From an uncultured Gammaproteobacteria bacterium (GTDB taxonomy: Bacteria; Pseudomonadota; Gammaproteobacteria; Steroidobacterales; XN24), in assembly GCA_947259915.1 (NCBI GenBank), contig CAMYOC010000010.1, forward strand, positions 123,332 to 160,921: a stretch of DNA of 37,590 nt, written 5' to 3'. Below the pieces are notes generated by a model. That model saw only the letters and a list, made by a program, of their open reading frames with translations. It searched no databases and was not told the DNA's origin. The position numbers were made by a program, and so were the translations under genes. Shown in pieces: positions 23,933 to 31,847 of the stretch (positions are counted from its first letter, which is position 1; the number at the start of each line of letters is the position of its first letter).

Positions 23933-24922
23933 ATGACGCAGACCGATGCAAACAACGGGACTACCGCGGTCGGCCAAAGCCCATTCCCGTCAGCCGTGCT
24001 GAACCTGATTCGCCAACAAGTGACCTGCGACTGGCCGGTGGACGATCCCGGTGTGCTTGCCCTGCTCGATGTCATCCGTCAGCGACATGGCGACGCGCTG
24101 GATGCAGTACTGGTCTATGGTTCTTATCTGCGGGGCAAGCGCGACACCCTGCTCGACTTCTACATCCTGCTGCGGGATTTCTCTACGCTGCCCAGCGCCT
24201 GGCAGGGACCGGCGTGCCGCTTGCTGCCACCGAACGTCTATCAGATCCACGTCGGCAGCGGCGCCGAGGCATCCCGCGCCAAATGCGCGACGCTGCTGCT
24301 GAGCCAGTTCGAGCGCGCGCTGGCCGGCGATTTCCATTCATATTTTTGGGCCCGCTTCGCCCAGCCGAGCGGCGTATTGTTTTGCCGTGACGAAGCGATC
24401 CGCGGACGGCTGACTCAGGCCATCGGCACCGCGACGCGGTCCCTTGTCGGCAGGGTCGTGCCGATGTTGCCGGCGCAATTTTCCGGCGCCGATCTCTGGG
24501 TCCGTGGTCTGGGTCTGACTTATCGCTGCGAGCTACGCACCGAAGATCCGGCATATTCCAGGGGATTGTTCGACGCCAACGCGGCATATCTGAACGCCCT
24601 GACCAACGCCCTCGCCGATGGCCACCTGGGTTATCGACCGGTCGCCGGGGCAACGGATGTATATGTGTCTGATGCCGCGACTGCGCTGCGGCGACGCACC
24701 GCCGCCGCATGGTGGCTGAGACGGCTGCAGGGAAAATTCCTGTCGGCCGCGCGGATCATCAAAGCCGCGCTGACATTTGATGATCCGCTCGACTATCTGC
24801 TGTGGAAAATAGAACGGCACTCGGGCGTGCATGTTGAACCGACGTCACGTCAGCGACGCTACCCGTTGATATTTGCCTGGGGCCTGCTCTGGCAGCTCTA
24901 CCGCCAGGGGGCCTTCCGCTAG
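23933..24922 (+). CDS. Tam41-like CDP-diacylglycerol synthase homologue (candidate)
   Basis: I read this 329-residue protein as a bacterial relative of Tam41/Mmp37, the mitochondrial peripheral CDP-diacylglycerol synthase. In order: VYGSYLRGK (residues 61-69) matches the YGSG nucleotidyltransferase loop; LLDFYILLRD (73-82) matches the IDxI metal motif, here with D75; SYFWARFAQPSGVL (136-149) matches FYVAGRLQKPVKIL; LPAQFSGADLWVRGLGLTYRCELR (179-202) matches the F...DLY..IAGLSY.GDFR region. No membrane helix is needed; Tam41 is peripheral. The likely reaction is CTP plus a phosphatidate-like lipid phosphate giving a CDP-lipid. Beside a CDP-alcohol phosphatidyltransferase and ceramide genes, CDP-ceramide is an attractive product. 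Motif reading is by eye. The alternative is an orphan nucleotidyltransferase. Confidence 0.6.
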   Translation: MTQTDANNGTTAVGQSPFPSAVLNLIRQQVTCDWPVDDPGVLALLDVIRQRHGDALDAVLVYGSYLRGKRDTLLDFYILLRDFSTLPSAWQGPACRLLPPNVYQIHVGSGAEASRAKCATLLLSQFERALAGDFHSYFWARFAQPSGVLFCRDEAIRGRLTQAIGTATRSLVGRVVPMLPAQFSGADLWVRGLGLTYRCELRTEDPAYSRGLFDANAAYLNALTNALADGHLGYRPVAGATDVYVSDAATALRRRTAAAWWLRRLQGKFLSAARIIKAALTFDDPLDYLLWKIERHSGVHVEPTSRQRRYPLIFAWGLLWQLYRQGAFR

Positions 24923-24932
24923 CGGTAGAGAC

Positions 24933-26144
24933 TCAGCTTCCGGCCGCGCGCGATTTCGCTGGCTCGATGATCTCGCGGAAGCGCTGCAGTATGGTGTCGA
25001 TCTGCTCCTCGCTATGGGCAGCACTCACGCTGCAGCGAAGCAGGCTGCTACCGTCGGGTGTCGCCGGCGGCACAAACAGATTGGTATAGATACCGGCCTC
25101 CAGCAGTCGCTCCCAGGTACGGGCCGCGTCTTCGCTCTGCTCGAAACGCACCGCGATCACCGGGCTGACATCGGCGCCGAGCCGCAGACCCATGGCCTCG
25201 AGTCCACGATAAAGACGCTCGGCGTTGTCATGCAACTTCTGACGAAGCTGCGGCCGTGCCGATATCTGGCGTAGCGCCGCGCGGGTCGTCGCGATGACCG
25301 AGGGGTTGCCCGAGGCGGTGAAGATGTAGGGTCGGCTGGCGTAGCGGAACAGCGGCAGCACATCATGCCGGCTGGCGCAGAACCCGCCGGTGGCGCCGAG
25401 GCTCTTGCTGAAGGTACCGACGATAAAGTCGACATCCTCCATCACACCAAGTTCTTCGCAGACACCACGTCCATGCTCGCCATAGATACCCAGCGAATGC
25501 GCCTCGTCGACCAGCAGGTGCGCGCCGAATTCGCGCTTCAGGGCCACGATCTCGCGCAGGGGCGCTCGATCGCCAAGCACACTGTACAGCCCCTCGACCA
25601 CGATCAGCGTCCGGCTCGCTTTCTCCGCCAGGCGGCGCAGACGGTTGCCCAGGCTGGTCATGTCGTTGTGGCGAAAACGATAGACCGAGCCACCGCTCAT
25701 GCGGCATCCATCGTAAAGACTGGCGTGGGCATCAGCATCCATCACCACCACATCGCCGGTGTTGACCAGCGCGGCCAGCGTGCCCAGGTTGGCCGCATAA
25801 CCGGTGGAAAACACCATCGCGTGGGGTACATCGTAGAAATCGGCCAGCTCACGCTCCAGAGCCAGATGCGGCGCGTAGCTGCCGTTGGCCATACGCGAGC
25901 CCGTCGTGCCGGTGCCGGCCTCGGCCAGGGCTGACTGTCCTGCAGCGACGCACTCCGGATCGAAGGTCAGACCAAGGTAGTTGTTGGTGCCGACCAGGAT
26001 CGTCGGCTTGCCGTCGATGATGGCTTCGGTCGGGGAGATGATCCGGTCGATAACGATGCTGGTGGGATCGCGCCCGACCGCGGAGAGCTGATCCCGGTTG
26101 GCGGAAATCTTGCCGAACTTGTCCAGCAGGTCGACCTTGTCCAT
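24933..26144 (-). CDS. spt: Serine palmitoyltransferase
   Basis: The 403-residue pyridoxal-phosphate enzyme condenses L-serine with a palmitoyl thioester to 3-ketosphinganine, the first step of sphingolipid synthesis. It is soluble, as in other bacteria. Marks of the alpha-oxoamine synthase family are NNYLGL (54-59), GTGTTGSRMANGS (77-89), DADAHASLYDG with H140 that stacks on the cofactor, VEGLYSVLGD, DEAHSLG (213-219) and GTFSKSLGATGGF with the cofactor lysine K247. Relatives (KBL, BioF, HemA) share the fold, but the neighbouring dedicated acp, ligase and reductase single out SPT. It is the last gene of the four-gene operon, two bases after acp. Its stop is 10 bases from the convergent Tam41-like gene, whose end forms the palindrome CCGCTAGCGG. 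Confidence 0.88.
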   Translation of the reverse strand: MDKVDLLDKFGKISANRDQLSAVGRDPTSIVIDRIISPTEAIIDGKPTILVGTNNYLGLTFDPECVAAGQSALAEAGTGTTGSRMANGSYAPHLALERELADFYDVPHAMVFSTGYAANLGTLAALVNTGDVVVMDADAHASLYDGCRMSGGSVYRFRHNDMTSLGNRLRRLAEKASRTLIVVEGLYSVLGDRAPLREIVALKREFGAHLLVDEAHSLGIYGEHGRGVCEELGVMEDVDFIVGTFSKSLGATGGFCASRHDVLPLFRYASRPYIFTASGNPSVIATTRAALRQISARPQLRQKLHDNAERLYRGLEAMGLRLGADVSPVIAVRFEQSEDAARTWERLLEAGIYTNLFVPPATPDGSSLLRCSVSAAHSEEQIDTILQRFREIIEPAKSRAAGS

Positions 26145-26146
26145 GT

Positions 26147-26395
26147 TCAGTCCTTGACCAGCTCGGCCACGACCTTGGCCAACTGGCCGATGGTGAGGAC
26201 ATCGGACAGGCTTTCCATATCGATAGCGATGTCGAAGTGCTCCTCGACTTCCATCACGAATTCCAGCACCTGGATCGACTCCAGACCCAGATCAGAAACG
26301 AAATTGGTACTGCTGGCCAGATCCACCGAGCTATCTACGGATCCGGAGAGGATCTCACGCAGGGTCTCTTCGATCTTCTCTTCTTGCGTTGCCAC
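26147..26395 (-). CDS. Dedicated acyl carrier protein of the sphingolipid operon
   Basis: The 82-residue acidic protein is an acyl carrier protein. The phosphopantetheine serine is S40 in SDLGLESIQVLEFVMEVE; the usual DSL reads ESI here. Acidic helices on both sides fit the fold. I chose GTG at 26395: GGAG lies six bases upstream, while the longer frame from a TTG at 26407 has none. In Caulobacter a specialised ACP next to spt supplies the acyl thioester to SPT, and this one sits two bases before spt. Its predicted job is to carry the acyl chain from the ligase upstream to SPT. Confidence 0.9.
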   Translation of the reverse strand: MATQEEKIEETLREILSGSVDSSVDLASSTNFVSDLGLESIQVLEFVMEVEEHFDIAIDMESLSDVLTIGQLAKVVAELVKD

Positions 26396-26416
26396 GACTC
26401 GCTCCAAGCAAGCTAT

Positions 26417-27364
26417 CTATCTTTCCCGCTTCGCCCCGAACATCCTCCGGGCACCTTCTCCGAGATCGACCACCGGCGTCCAGCCGGTGGCCCGGGTGAA
26501 GGCCTCGTTGTCGCAGACCCAGGATTCCTGAGTGAGCTCCCGGACCTTCCCCGGTGTCAGCATCGGCGCGTAACCGAGGAGCCTGGACAAGCCCCAATTC
26601 ACGCTCCCGGCCAGTCTCAACAGCATCGCAGGTACGCGCAGCTGCCGGACCCTGCCCGCGCCGACCGCCCAGGCCATACCCGGCCAGTCATAGCCACCCG
26701 GATGGCCGTCGTCCAGGCTGTAGACCTGGTGCCGGCAGGCGGTCCCGGCCCGTAGCCATGCGACGACCGCGGCGGTCAGATCCTCAACATGCAGCAGCGA
26801 GATCCGTTGTCCAGGCGGACCGGGCACAAACGCTATCCCGCGCCGCAGCCAGGCCAGGATCGGACGCATTTCCTTGTCGCCCGGCCCGTAAACCGCAGGC
26901 GGACGCAGTATAGTCCAAGCGAGATTTTCGTGCTCCCCGAGCACGCGTTCACCCGCGGCCTTGCTTGCCGCATAGTTCGACACCTCGGGACGGCTCGCCG
27001 CCAGCGATGAGATCAGCAGCACGGCCGGCGGGGCGGAAAGTGAGCTCAACACGGCTGCCAGATGACGCAGGCCGTCAACGTTTGCGGCGGCAAAGTCTTC
27101 CGGGCCCCGCCCTCTTACGCTGCCGGCGCAGTAGACGACCGCACTGACGTCCGTCAGCGCGTCACGCAATGCATCGCGATCATTGAGGTAAACAGACGCC
27201 GCCTGACAGCCTGGCTGCAGGCGATCAAGATTGGGCGAGTCGGGCCGGACCAGCGCGCGGACCCGATAGCCATCGGCCAGCAACCGCTGTTGCAGCTGCT
27301 GGCCGATGAAACCGGTGGCACCGGTGAGGGCTATGAGGGGTGCTTGCGCTCCCGTCTCATCCAT
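26417..27364 (-). CDS. cerR: CerR-like NAD(P)-dependent reductase
   Basis: The 315-residue protein is an extended short-chain dehydrogenase of the NAD-dependent epimerase/dehydratase family. The nucleotide loop TGATGFIG is at residues 14-21, NVDGLRHL at about 95-102, the catalytic Ser in LLISSLA (about 117-123) and YAASK at 131-135 (Y131, K135). PPAVYGPGD and LHVEDL follow at the expected places. In Caulobacter a protein of this family (CerR) reduces the keto group of the sphingoid/ceramide intermediate. The operon position between ligase and acp supports the same role. The ATG overlaps the ligase stop by 8 bases. The family is secure; the substrate rests on context. Confidence 0.85.
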   Translation of the reverse strand: MDETGAQAPLIALTGATGFIGQQLQQRLLADGYRVRALVRPDSPNLDRLQPGCQAASVYLNDRDALRDALTDVSAVVYCAGSVRGRGPEDFAAANVDGLRHLAAVLSSLSAPPAVLLISSLAASRPEVSNYAASKAAGERVLGEHENLAWTILRPPAVYGPGDKEMRPILAWLRRGIAFVPGPPGQRISLLHVEDLTAAVVAWLRAGTACRHQVYSLDDGHPGGYDWPGMAWAVGAGRVRQLRVPAMLLRLAGSVNWGLSRLLGYAPMLTPGKVRELTQESWVCDNEAFTRATGWTPVVDLGEGARRMFGAKRER

Positions 27365-29144
27365 TCGCTTCCGCGGAAGCGAAGCGATCGCCATCCTGAG
27401 CGGCGTCCCATGACTCGCGGGCAAGGAAGTCCCGCTTGGTCTGGGAACGCGACAGCTTGCCGGAAGAGGTGCGCGGCAGCGTACCGCTGGGCACCAGATC
27501 GATATAGCTGTTGATGCCAAAATGGGTCTGCACGGCCGCCTTCATCTCTTCGATGATCTGGCGACACTTGGCCGGGTTCTTCTCACGGGACTCGGCCACC
27601 AGTACGGCGAGTTCTTCCCCGGCGCGGGTCGGAGCCGCAAACGCCGACACATGGCCATAGCGCACGCCAGGGATATGCTCGGCGAGATGCTCGAGATCCT
27701 GCGGCCAGATGTTACGGCCCTTGATGATGATGACGTCTTTACTGCGGGCGGTGACAAAGACTCGCGACCCGACGCAGTAGCCGATGTCGCCGGTGTCCAG
27801 CCAACCATTCGCAGACATCACCTCTGCGGTGGCTTCCGGATCCTCGAAATAGCCGGTCATGACGCTCGGGCCCTTGACCCAGATGCGGCCGCAACGGCGA
27901 TCCGGCAGCGGCTCACCGGCATCATCCCGGATCGAGTAGGAGTAACTGGGCAGGAACTCACCGCAATCGACAAAGCAGAGAGAGTTCATGGCGCCGCGTT
28001 CGCTGGCAGGCAGCGGGCGGGCTTCGCCCCGCTCGGCCATGAGCTCTTTGTCGACGATGTCGATCTCCAGACCCCCACCCAGCGGCGCAAAACTGATGGC
28101 GAGGGTGCACTCGGCCATGCCGTAGCACGCAACCCAGGCTTCCGGGCTGAAGCCGGTGGGCTTGAGCACCTCGGCGAACCGCTCCAGCGGCTCCGGGTTG
28201 ATCCGCTCGGCACCGACGCAGGCGACGCGCCACGCGCTCAGGTCATAGGCCTGACAGTCGGCCCAGCGCAGGCGCTTCGCGCAAAGCGCATAGCCGAACG
28301 GAGGGCTGGAAGAGATGGTGCCGCGGTTTTCCGACAGGACCTTCAGCCACAGACGCGGACGCATGGCGAAACTGCGCGGTGACAGATAGTCCGTGGAGAG
28401 CTGGCTGGCCAGCGGCACGAGCATAAAGCCGACCAGGCCCATGTCGTGATAGAGCGGCAGCCAGGAGACCATACGGTCTTCGCGGCCGATCTTCAGACCT
28501 TCCTGGGCGATCTCCGAGAGATTCTTTAGCGCCGCCTTCTGCGTGATCTCGACGCCACGCGGGAAGCGCGTGCTGCCCGAGGTGTACTGCAGGTAGGCGG
28601 GCTCATCCGCAGTCATCGGGCGCAGCTCGGCGTCGGACTCCGGCAACGCATCGAAGTCTTCCGGCACGCCTGCCATCTTCAGGCCCATGCCGACGGTCGC
28701 CTCGCTCAGGAACGTAGCGTGGGACTCGGGAGACACGGCGATGTCGGCACCGCAGGTTTCCAGCATCCGACGCAGCTGTTCCACGTACGCCTTGTGGGCG
28801 CCGATCTGAACGCTGGAGGGGAGTGAAACCGGGATAAACCCGGCGTACTGACAGGCGTAAAAGAAGCGGTGGAACATCGGGTGCGTTTCGGCAACGATAC
28901 CGACGCGCGCACCGCGCTCACAGCCGAGCCCGAGCAGACGCCGGGCGAGTACCTGGGCCTCGTCGCGAAGCTCCCTGTAACTCAGCACCGCGTATAGCTC
29001 ACCGCGACCGTTATAAAAGTTGTAACCCGTCTCGCCCTCAGCCGCATATTCAAGTGCTTCGACCAGGTTGTCGAAGCCTTGATTCTTGAGCGGCAGGCAC
29101 CGGTTTGTCTCTGTCGGTTTCATCGACATGGATTCAGCTGACAA
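27357..29144 (-). CDS. Fatty acyl-AMP/acyl-ACP ligase of the sphingolipid operon
   Basis: The 595-residue ANL-superfamily enzyme activates a fatty acid with ATP to an acyl-adenylate and passes it to a carrier. The P-loop YTSGSTRFPRG is at residues 187-197, LPLYHDMGLVGFM at about 229-241, the adenine-binding YGMAECT and the hinge region with GWLDTGDIGY further on, and the catalytic lysine near the end in TSSGKLSR. The FAAL-like LPLYHDMGLVG pattern and a neighbouring ACP favour acyl-ACP formation, as proposed for the Caulobacter homologue. I kept the TTG start because GAGGA lies seven bases upstream; an in-frame ATG (29129) has no site. It is the first gene of the ceramide operon. Confidence 0.88.
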   Translation of the reverse strand: MSAESMSMKPTETNRCLPLKNQGFDNLVEALEYAAEGETGYNFYNGRGELYAVLSYRELRDEAQVLARRLLGLGCERGARVGIVAETHPMFHRFFYACQYAGFIPVSLPSSVQIGAHKAYVEQLRRMLETCGADIAVSPESHATFLSEATVGMGLKMAGVPEDFDALPESDAELRPMTADEPAYLQYTSGSTRFPRGVEITQKAALKNLSEIAQEGLKIGREDRMVSWLPLYHDMGLVGFMLVPLASQLSTDYLSPRSFAMRPRLWLKVLSENRGTISSSPPFGYALCAKRLRWADCQAYDLSAWRVACVGAERINPEPLERFAEVLKPTGFSPEAWVACYGMAECTLAISFAPLGGGLEIDIVDKELMAERGEARPLPASERGAMNSLCFVDCGEFLPSYSYSIRDDAGEPLPDRRCGRIWVKGPSVMTGYFEDPEATAEVMSANGWLDTGDIGYCVGSRVFVTARSKDVIIIKGRNIWPQDLEHLAEHIPGVRYGHVSAFAAPTRAGEELAVLVAESREKNPAKCRQIIEEMKAAVQTHFGINSYIDLVPSGTLPRTSSGKLSRSQTKRDFLARESWDAAQDGDRFASAEANG

Positions 29145-29837
29145 GATTTATCCTCGGGTGGCCCCTAGAGCGGGTCGCTCCTACGCAACATCATATCACT
29201 TTTCAGTGTCTTGGCGATGTATTAGAAACACGAAATGAGCGCTGCACTCAGCCCCGGCCGAATCGCTTCGGTCGGCCTTGGTATCAACGCCAACAGGTAA
29301 TTTTCGCAGGACTTGCAAGCTCATGCCAAGTCCCCCGTTCCCCGTTCCCCTGAAGCCGGCAAGCTCACTGCAGCCAAAATTGCCGAAACTTCCATCAATG
29401 TGTTGCATTTTCGCCACATGCCTCCGATTGAGCTTCGGTGAGACACGATGGGTCGGCCGGCCACCAGGTTATTGATTTCTGCACTGCAATATAAAGGGTT
29501 TTCGGGCTGTCTTGATGATTTCCCCGAACCGGGCGCACCCGGTTGGCTGCTTCCGACGAGCTGGCGTTCCGGTCTGCCGGTGGCCCGGAAACAGCTTTTT
29601 TTGAATTCGGTTGCCGAACCCGGGCAGCGCGCAGCTTGGGCGGAGATCGCGCGCAAATTTGCGCAAGCCGGGGATTGTTCGGACCGAAACCAATGATCCG
29701 GCTTCGGCCATCGGCGGACGGACGGATGACGGCCCCGGCGACGTGCCCGGTGGCGACTCCCGTCAACGACCGGACCGCGACCCGGCGGCATTGGAATGAG
29801 AGGCTCTGCGCGCATCAGAGCGTTCCGGACAGCGACC
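29145..29837. other. 693-base gap without a convincing gene
   Basis: Apart from the candidate operon promoter near 29200, I see no supported gene. Several open frames exist on both strands, but none shows a family motif or a ribosome binding site. Small structures are present: CCCCGTT twice plus CCCC (29333-29350), and a 7-bp hairpin AACCGGG-CGCA-CCCGGTT (29527-29544). Base composition is lower in GC over 29200-29480 than in the genes around it. Confidence 0.5.
29190..29217 (-). promoter_or_regulatory. Candidate promoter of the ceramide operon
   Basis: On the minus strand TCGCCA (29217-29212), a 16-base spacer and TATGAT (29195-29190) would start transcription about 40 bases before the ligase gene. 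The spacer itself holds the small dyad CACT-GAAA-AGTG, a possible operator. It is the only plausible promoter I found in the upstream gap. Confidence 0.45.
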
Positions 29838-30449
29838 TCAGTCCTTGACCAGCTGGATGATGCCACAGGCGTCGCGGGAGCCTCCCGCGCAACCCTTCTT
29901 GAGATCGGTCTCTTCGTCGCAGTATGTGTCCACCTGGGTATGGATGATGAACGCGCTGCCGTTCTCATCGAGGATAGTCAGACGACCAGGGGAAAGGGTC
30001 ACTCGATTCGTGGTGTGCTTCATGTGGCCCTTGCCGTTCTTGACCTCGATATTGATCAGGTCGCCCATGTGATAAGGGTGATTGATATCGCGCGCGGGCA
30101 TGTCGTTTCCCGCGCTGTCTGGCCGCGATTCCCCGAAGGGGCCAGGATCATGATGTCCGCCGGCCGCGCCGCAGGGCACGCAGGCCGCATTCTCGTGGAT
30201 GTGCACTGCGTGTTTGCCGTCGGCGAGCCCGCGTACCTTCATCTCGACGGTGACCTCTTTGATGCCTTCCGGTGTCACTTGCTCGACCAGCGTGGCCGTG
30301 CCGGCGATGCTGTCATCGGTACAGCCCTTGATCTCCGCCATAGCCTTCATGCCGCCGGCGCCGGCGATACAGGGAGCAAGCAGCAGCAGAATCCCGGCTG
30401 CGGAAAATGCGTGAACAAACCGAATTCGTGTTGGTCCTGGCGTCATCAT
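29838..30449 (-). CDS. sodC: Cu/Zn superoxide dismutase
   Basis: The 203-residue periplasmic protein converts superoxide to oxygen and peroxide. A signal segment covers about the first 31 residues. Metal ligands are in place: AVHIHE (H83, H85), GGHHDP (H100 region), NHPYHMGD (H127, D130) and FIIHTQVD (H170). The disulfide pair is likely C90 with C195 in DACGIIQL; the C-x-x-C form at residues 90-93 adds one cysteine not usual in SodC. The insertion between residues 104 and 122 and the Lys/Gly-rich stretch before residue 145 differ from enterobacterial forms. GGGAG lies seven bases before the ATG. The gene stands alone. Confidence 0.9.
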   Translation of the reverse strand: MMTPGPTRIRFVHAFSAAGILLLLAPCIAGAGGMKAMAEIKGCTDDSIAGTATLVEQVTPEGIKEVTVEMKVRGLADGKHAVHIHENAACVPCGAAGGHHDPGPFGESRPDSAGNDMPARDINHPYHMGDLINIEVKNGKGHMKHTTNRVTLSPGRLTILDENGSAFIIHTQVDTYCDEETDLKKGCAGGSRDACGIIQLVKD

Positions 30450-30669
30450 CCTGATTCTCCCGCGCGCGACCGCGCTGTTGTATCAGCCCCGTGTGCGTAT
30501 GCCTGTGCCTGCCAATCGATCGTTATCTGGCCATTCCACGGCCGATCAGTCAAGTCATGTCTCTGCGGCGACTGACTCCGCGTATCTACACTATGACGTT
30601 GCAGCATCACGAATCCTTCGCGGCGCTCCTGCTGCCATCATTGCATTGCATTGCAGTGCCGCCAGGAGA

Positions 30670-31479
30670 TCATCCCGAATCCGCAGCGCTGATCAGGATC
30701 TTGATATCGCGCAGCTTCTGCTTGACGGCTGCGGCGTTTTTTCTTCCCATCCGGATCAACGTTTTCTGGCCGGCGGATCTCTCTTCCAGTTCGGGATCGG
30801 CATAGTGATAGAGCACATGGGGGCGCACCAGGCGAATCGGCGCGTCGATCTCCGGCGCGGCCAGCAGATCGTCGATCATCGCAATGACACGACCATGGAA
30901 TTGCTGGTCCGGGTAGCCCAGGTCCTGATAAGCCTGTTGCAACAAGGGATAGAAGCGCAGATACAGATCAGCGATAAGAGTGGAATCAGCAGCAACCAAC
31001 ACGTTGACCCATGGCGTGTAGCGCGCAAAGTTCTCCGCACTGATGACCGTCCAATCATCACCGCCCTCCGCTGCGATAAACCGCCCCGGCAGCGGCGGTA
31101 CGGCCCTGAAGCGCAACGCAATCTTGTCCCGTGGCAGATTGTCGACGGTGACCACGGACTTGCGGATGATATCCGCGGGCACCAGAAGCTGATCCACATA
31201 GTCCGCACCCAGCAGTCCCACCGCCGCGGCGCGGACCTCGGGATCGCTCTCATCCAGCGCCGGCAACGGCTCGACGGGTGCCGCCGGCAGCATCGGCGGA
31301 GACGTCACCTCAGGCATCAGCACTGGCGGCGGTGACGGCTCACTGACAGCAGGCGATACGGATTCGATGGCCGCGGGCATCACCGGGGGCGGCGGTCCGG
31401 CCCGCATGGCCCGCCAGGTCAGGAAGCCGCCCACCGCCAGCACCAGTACTCCCAGCAAGATCCATGAAGCTCTGTTCAC
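30670..31479 (-). CDS. DUF3014 membrane-anchored protein
   Basis: The 269-residue protein has one N-terminal membrane helix (residues 5-22), a long Pro-rich linker (about residues 28-75) and a globular domain, presumably periplasmic. The domain matches DUF3014: LLGADYVDQLLVPADIIRKSVVTVDNLPRDKI, then FRAVPPLPGRF, NFARYTPWVNVLVAADS and RFYPLLQQAYQDLGYPD. The GTG start at 31479 has AGGAG six bases upstream; the ORF's earlier ATG has no site. The function of DUF3014 is unknown. The Pro-rich spacer suggests it reaches through the peptidoglycan layer. Confidence 0.85.
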   Translation of the reverse strand: MNRASWILLGVLVLAVGGFLTWRAMRAGPPPPVMPAAIESVSPAVSEPSPPPVLMPEVTSPPMLPAAPVEPLPALDESDPEVRAAAVGLLGADYVDQLLVPADIIRKSVVTVDNLPRDKIALRFRAVPPLPGRFIAAEGGDDWTVISAENFARYTPWVNVLVAADSTLIADLYLRFYPLLQQAYQDLGYPDQQFHGRVIAMIDDLLAAPEIDAPIRLVRPHVLYHYADPELEERSAGQKTLIRMGRKNAAAVKQKLRDIKILISAADSG

Positions 31480-31847
31480 TTGTTGCTCCTTCCGTTCAGA
31501 CAAATCACAGCATCACGCTCGTCCCCGACCCGCTCATCGGTTCCCGCCACCGCGGGGCGCGTGAAATGGCACCACGAAAACCGGGCACGGCATCAGGGAA
31601 ACCTTCCCGGGGCGGCTCGTTGGATAGAGACTAGCTGCCATTCGGGCGGAAACCTAACGCGATGTCACGCTCCCCGTCTCTGATCCCGGCAGCGGTGCCG
31701 ATCTGCCGGGACGCGGGACATACCGACTTTGTTCACGGGCATGCGCGTGACGAAGAACGTGTTGCTTGTCGGGGCGGCGCCTGCTGCTGACCGGTGTCCC
31801 GCGTCAATACCAACCGCGTCTCGCCGACCGGCAGCGCATTGTCGCGA
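31480..31847. other. 368-base gap with one hairpin
   Basis: No gene is supported here. A perfect 9-bp inverted repeat TCCCGGCAG / CTGCCGGGA with a 10-base loop lies at 31684-31711, 137 bases beyond the transporter stop on the minus strand. It has no T tract on either side, so it may be a weak or Rho-dependent end or a binding site. The rest shows nothing I can name, though the DUF3014 promoter probably lies at its left end. Confidence 0.45.

Noticed and set aside
29448..29696. 82-residue plus-strand frame in the gap before the ceramide operon
   Set aside because: No ribosome binding site and no recognised family; too little to call it a gene.
29321..29968. 215-residue minus-strand frame overlapping the end of sodC
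   Set aside because: It runs into the sodC coding region in another frame, is Arg/Ser/Pro-rich, and has no family match.
30640..30654. ATTGC repeated three times
   Set aside because: Too short to be a meaningful repeat element.
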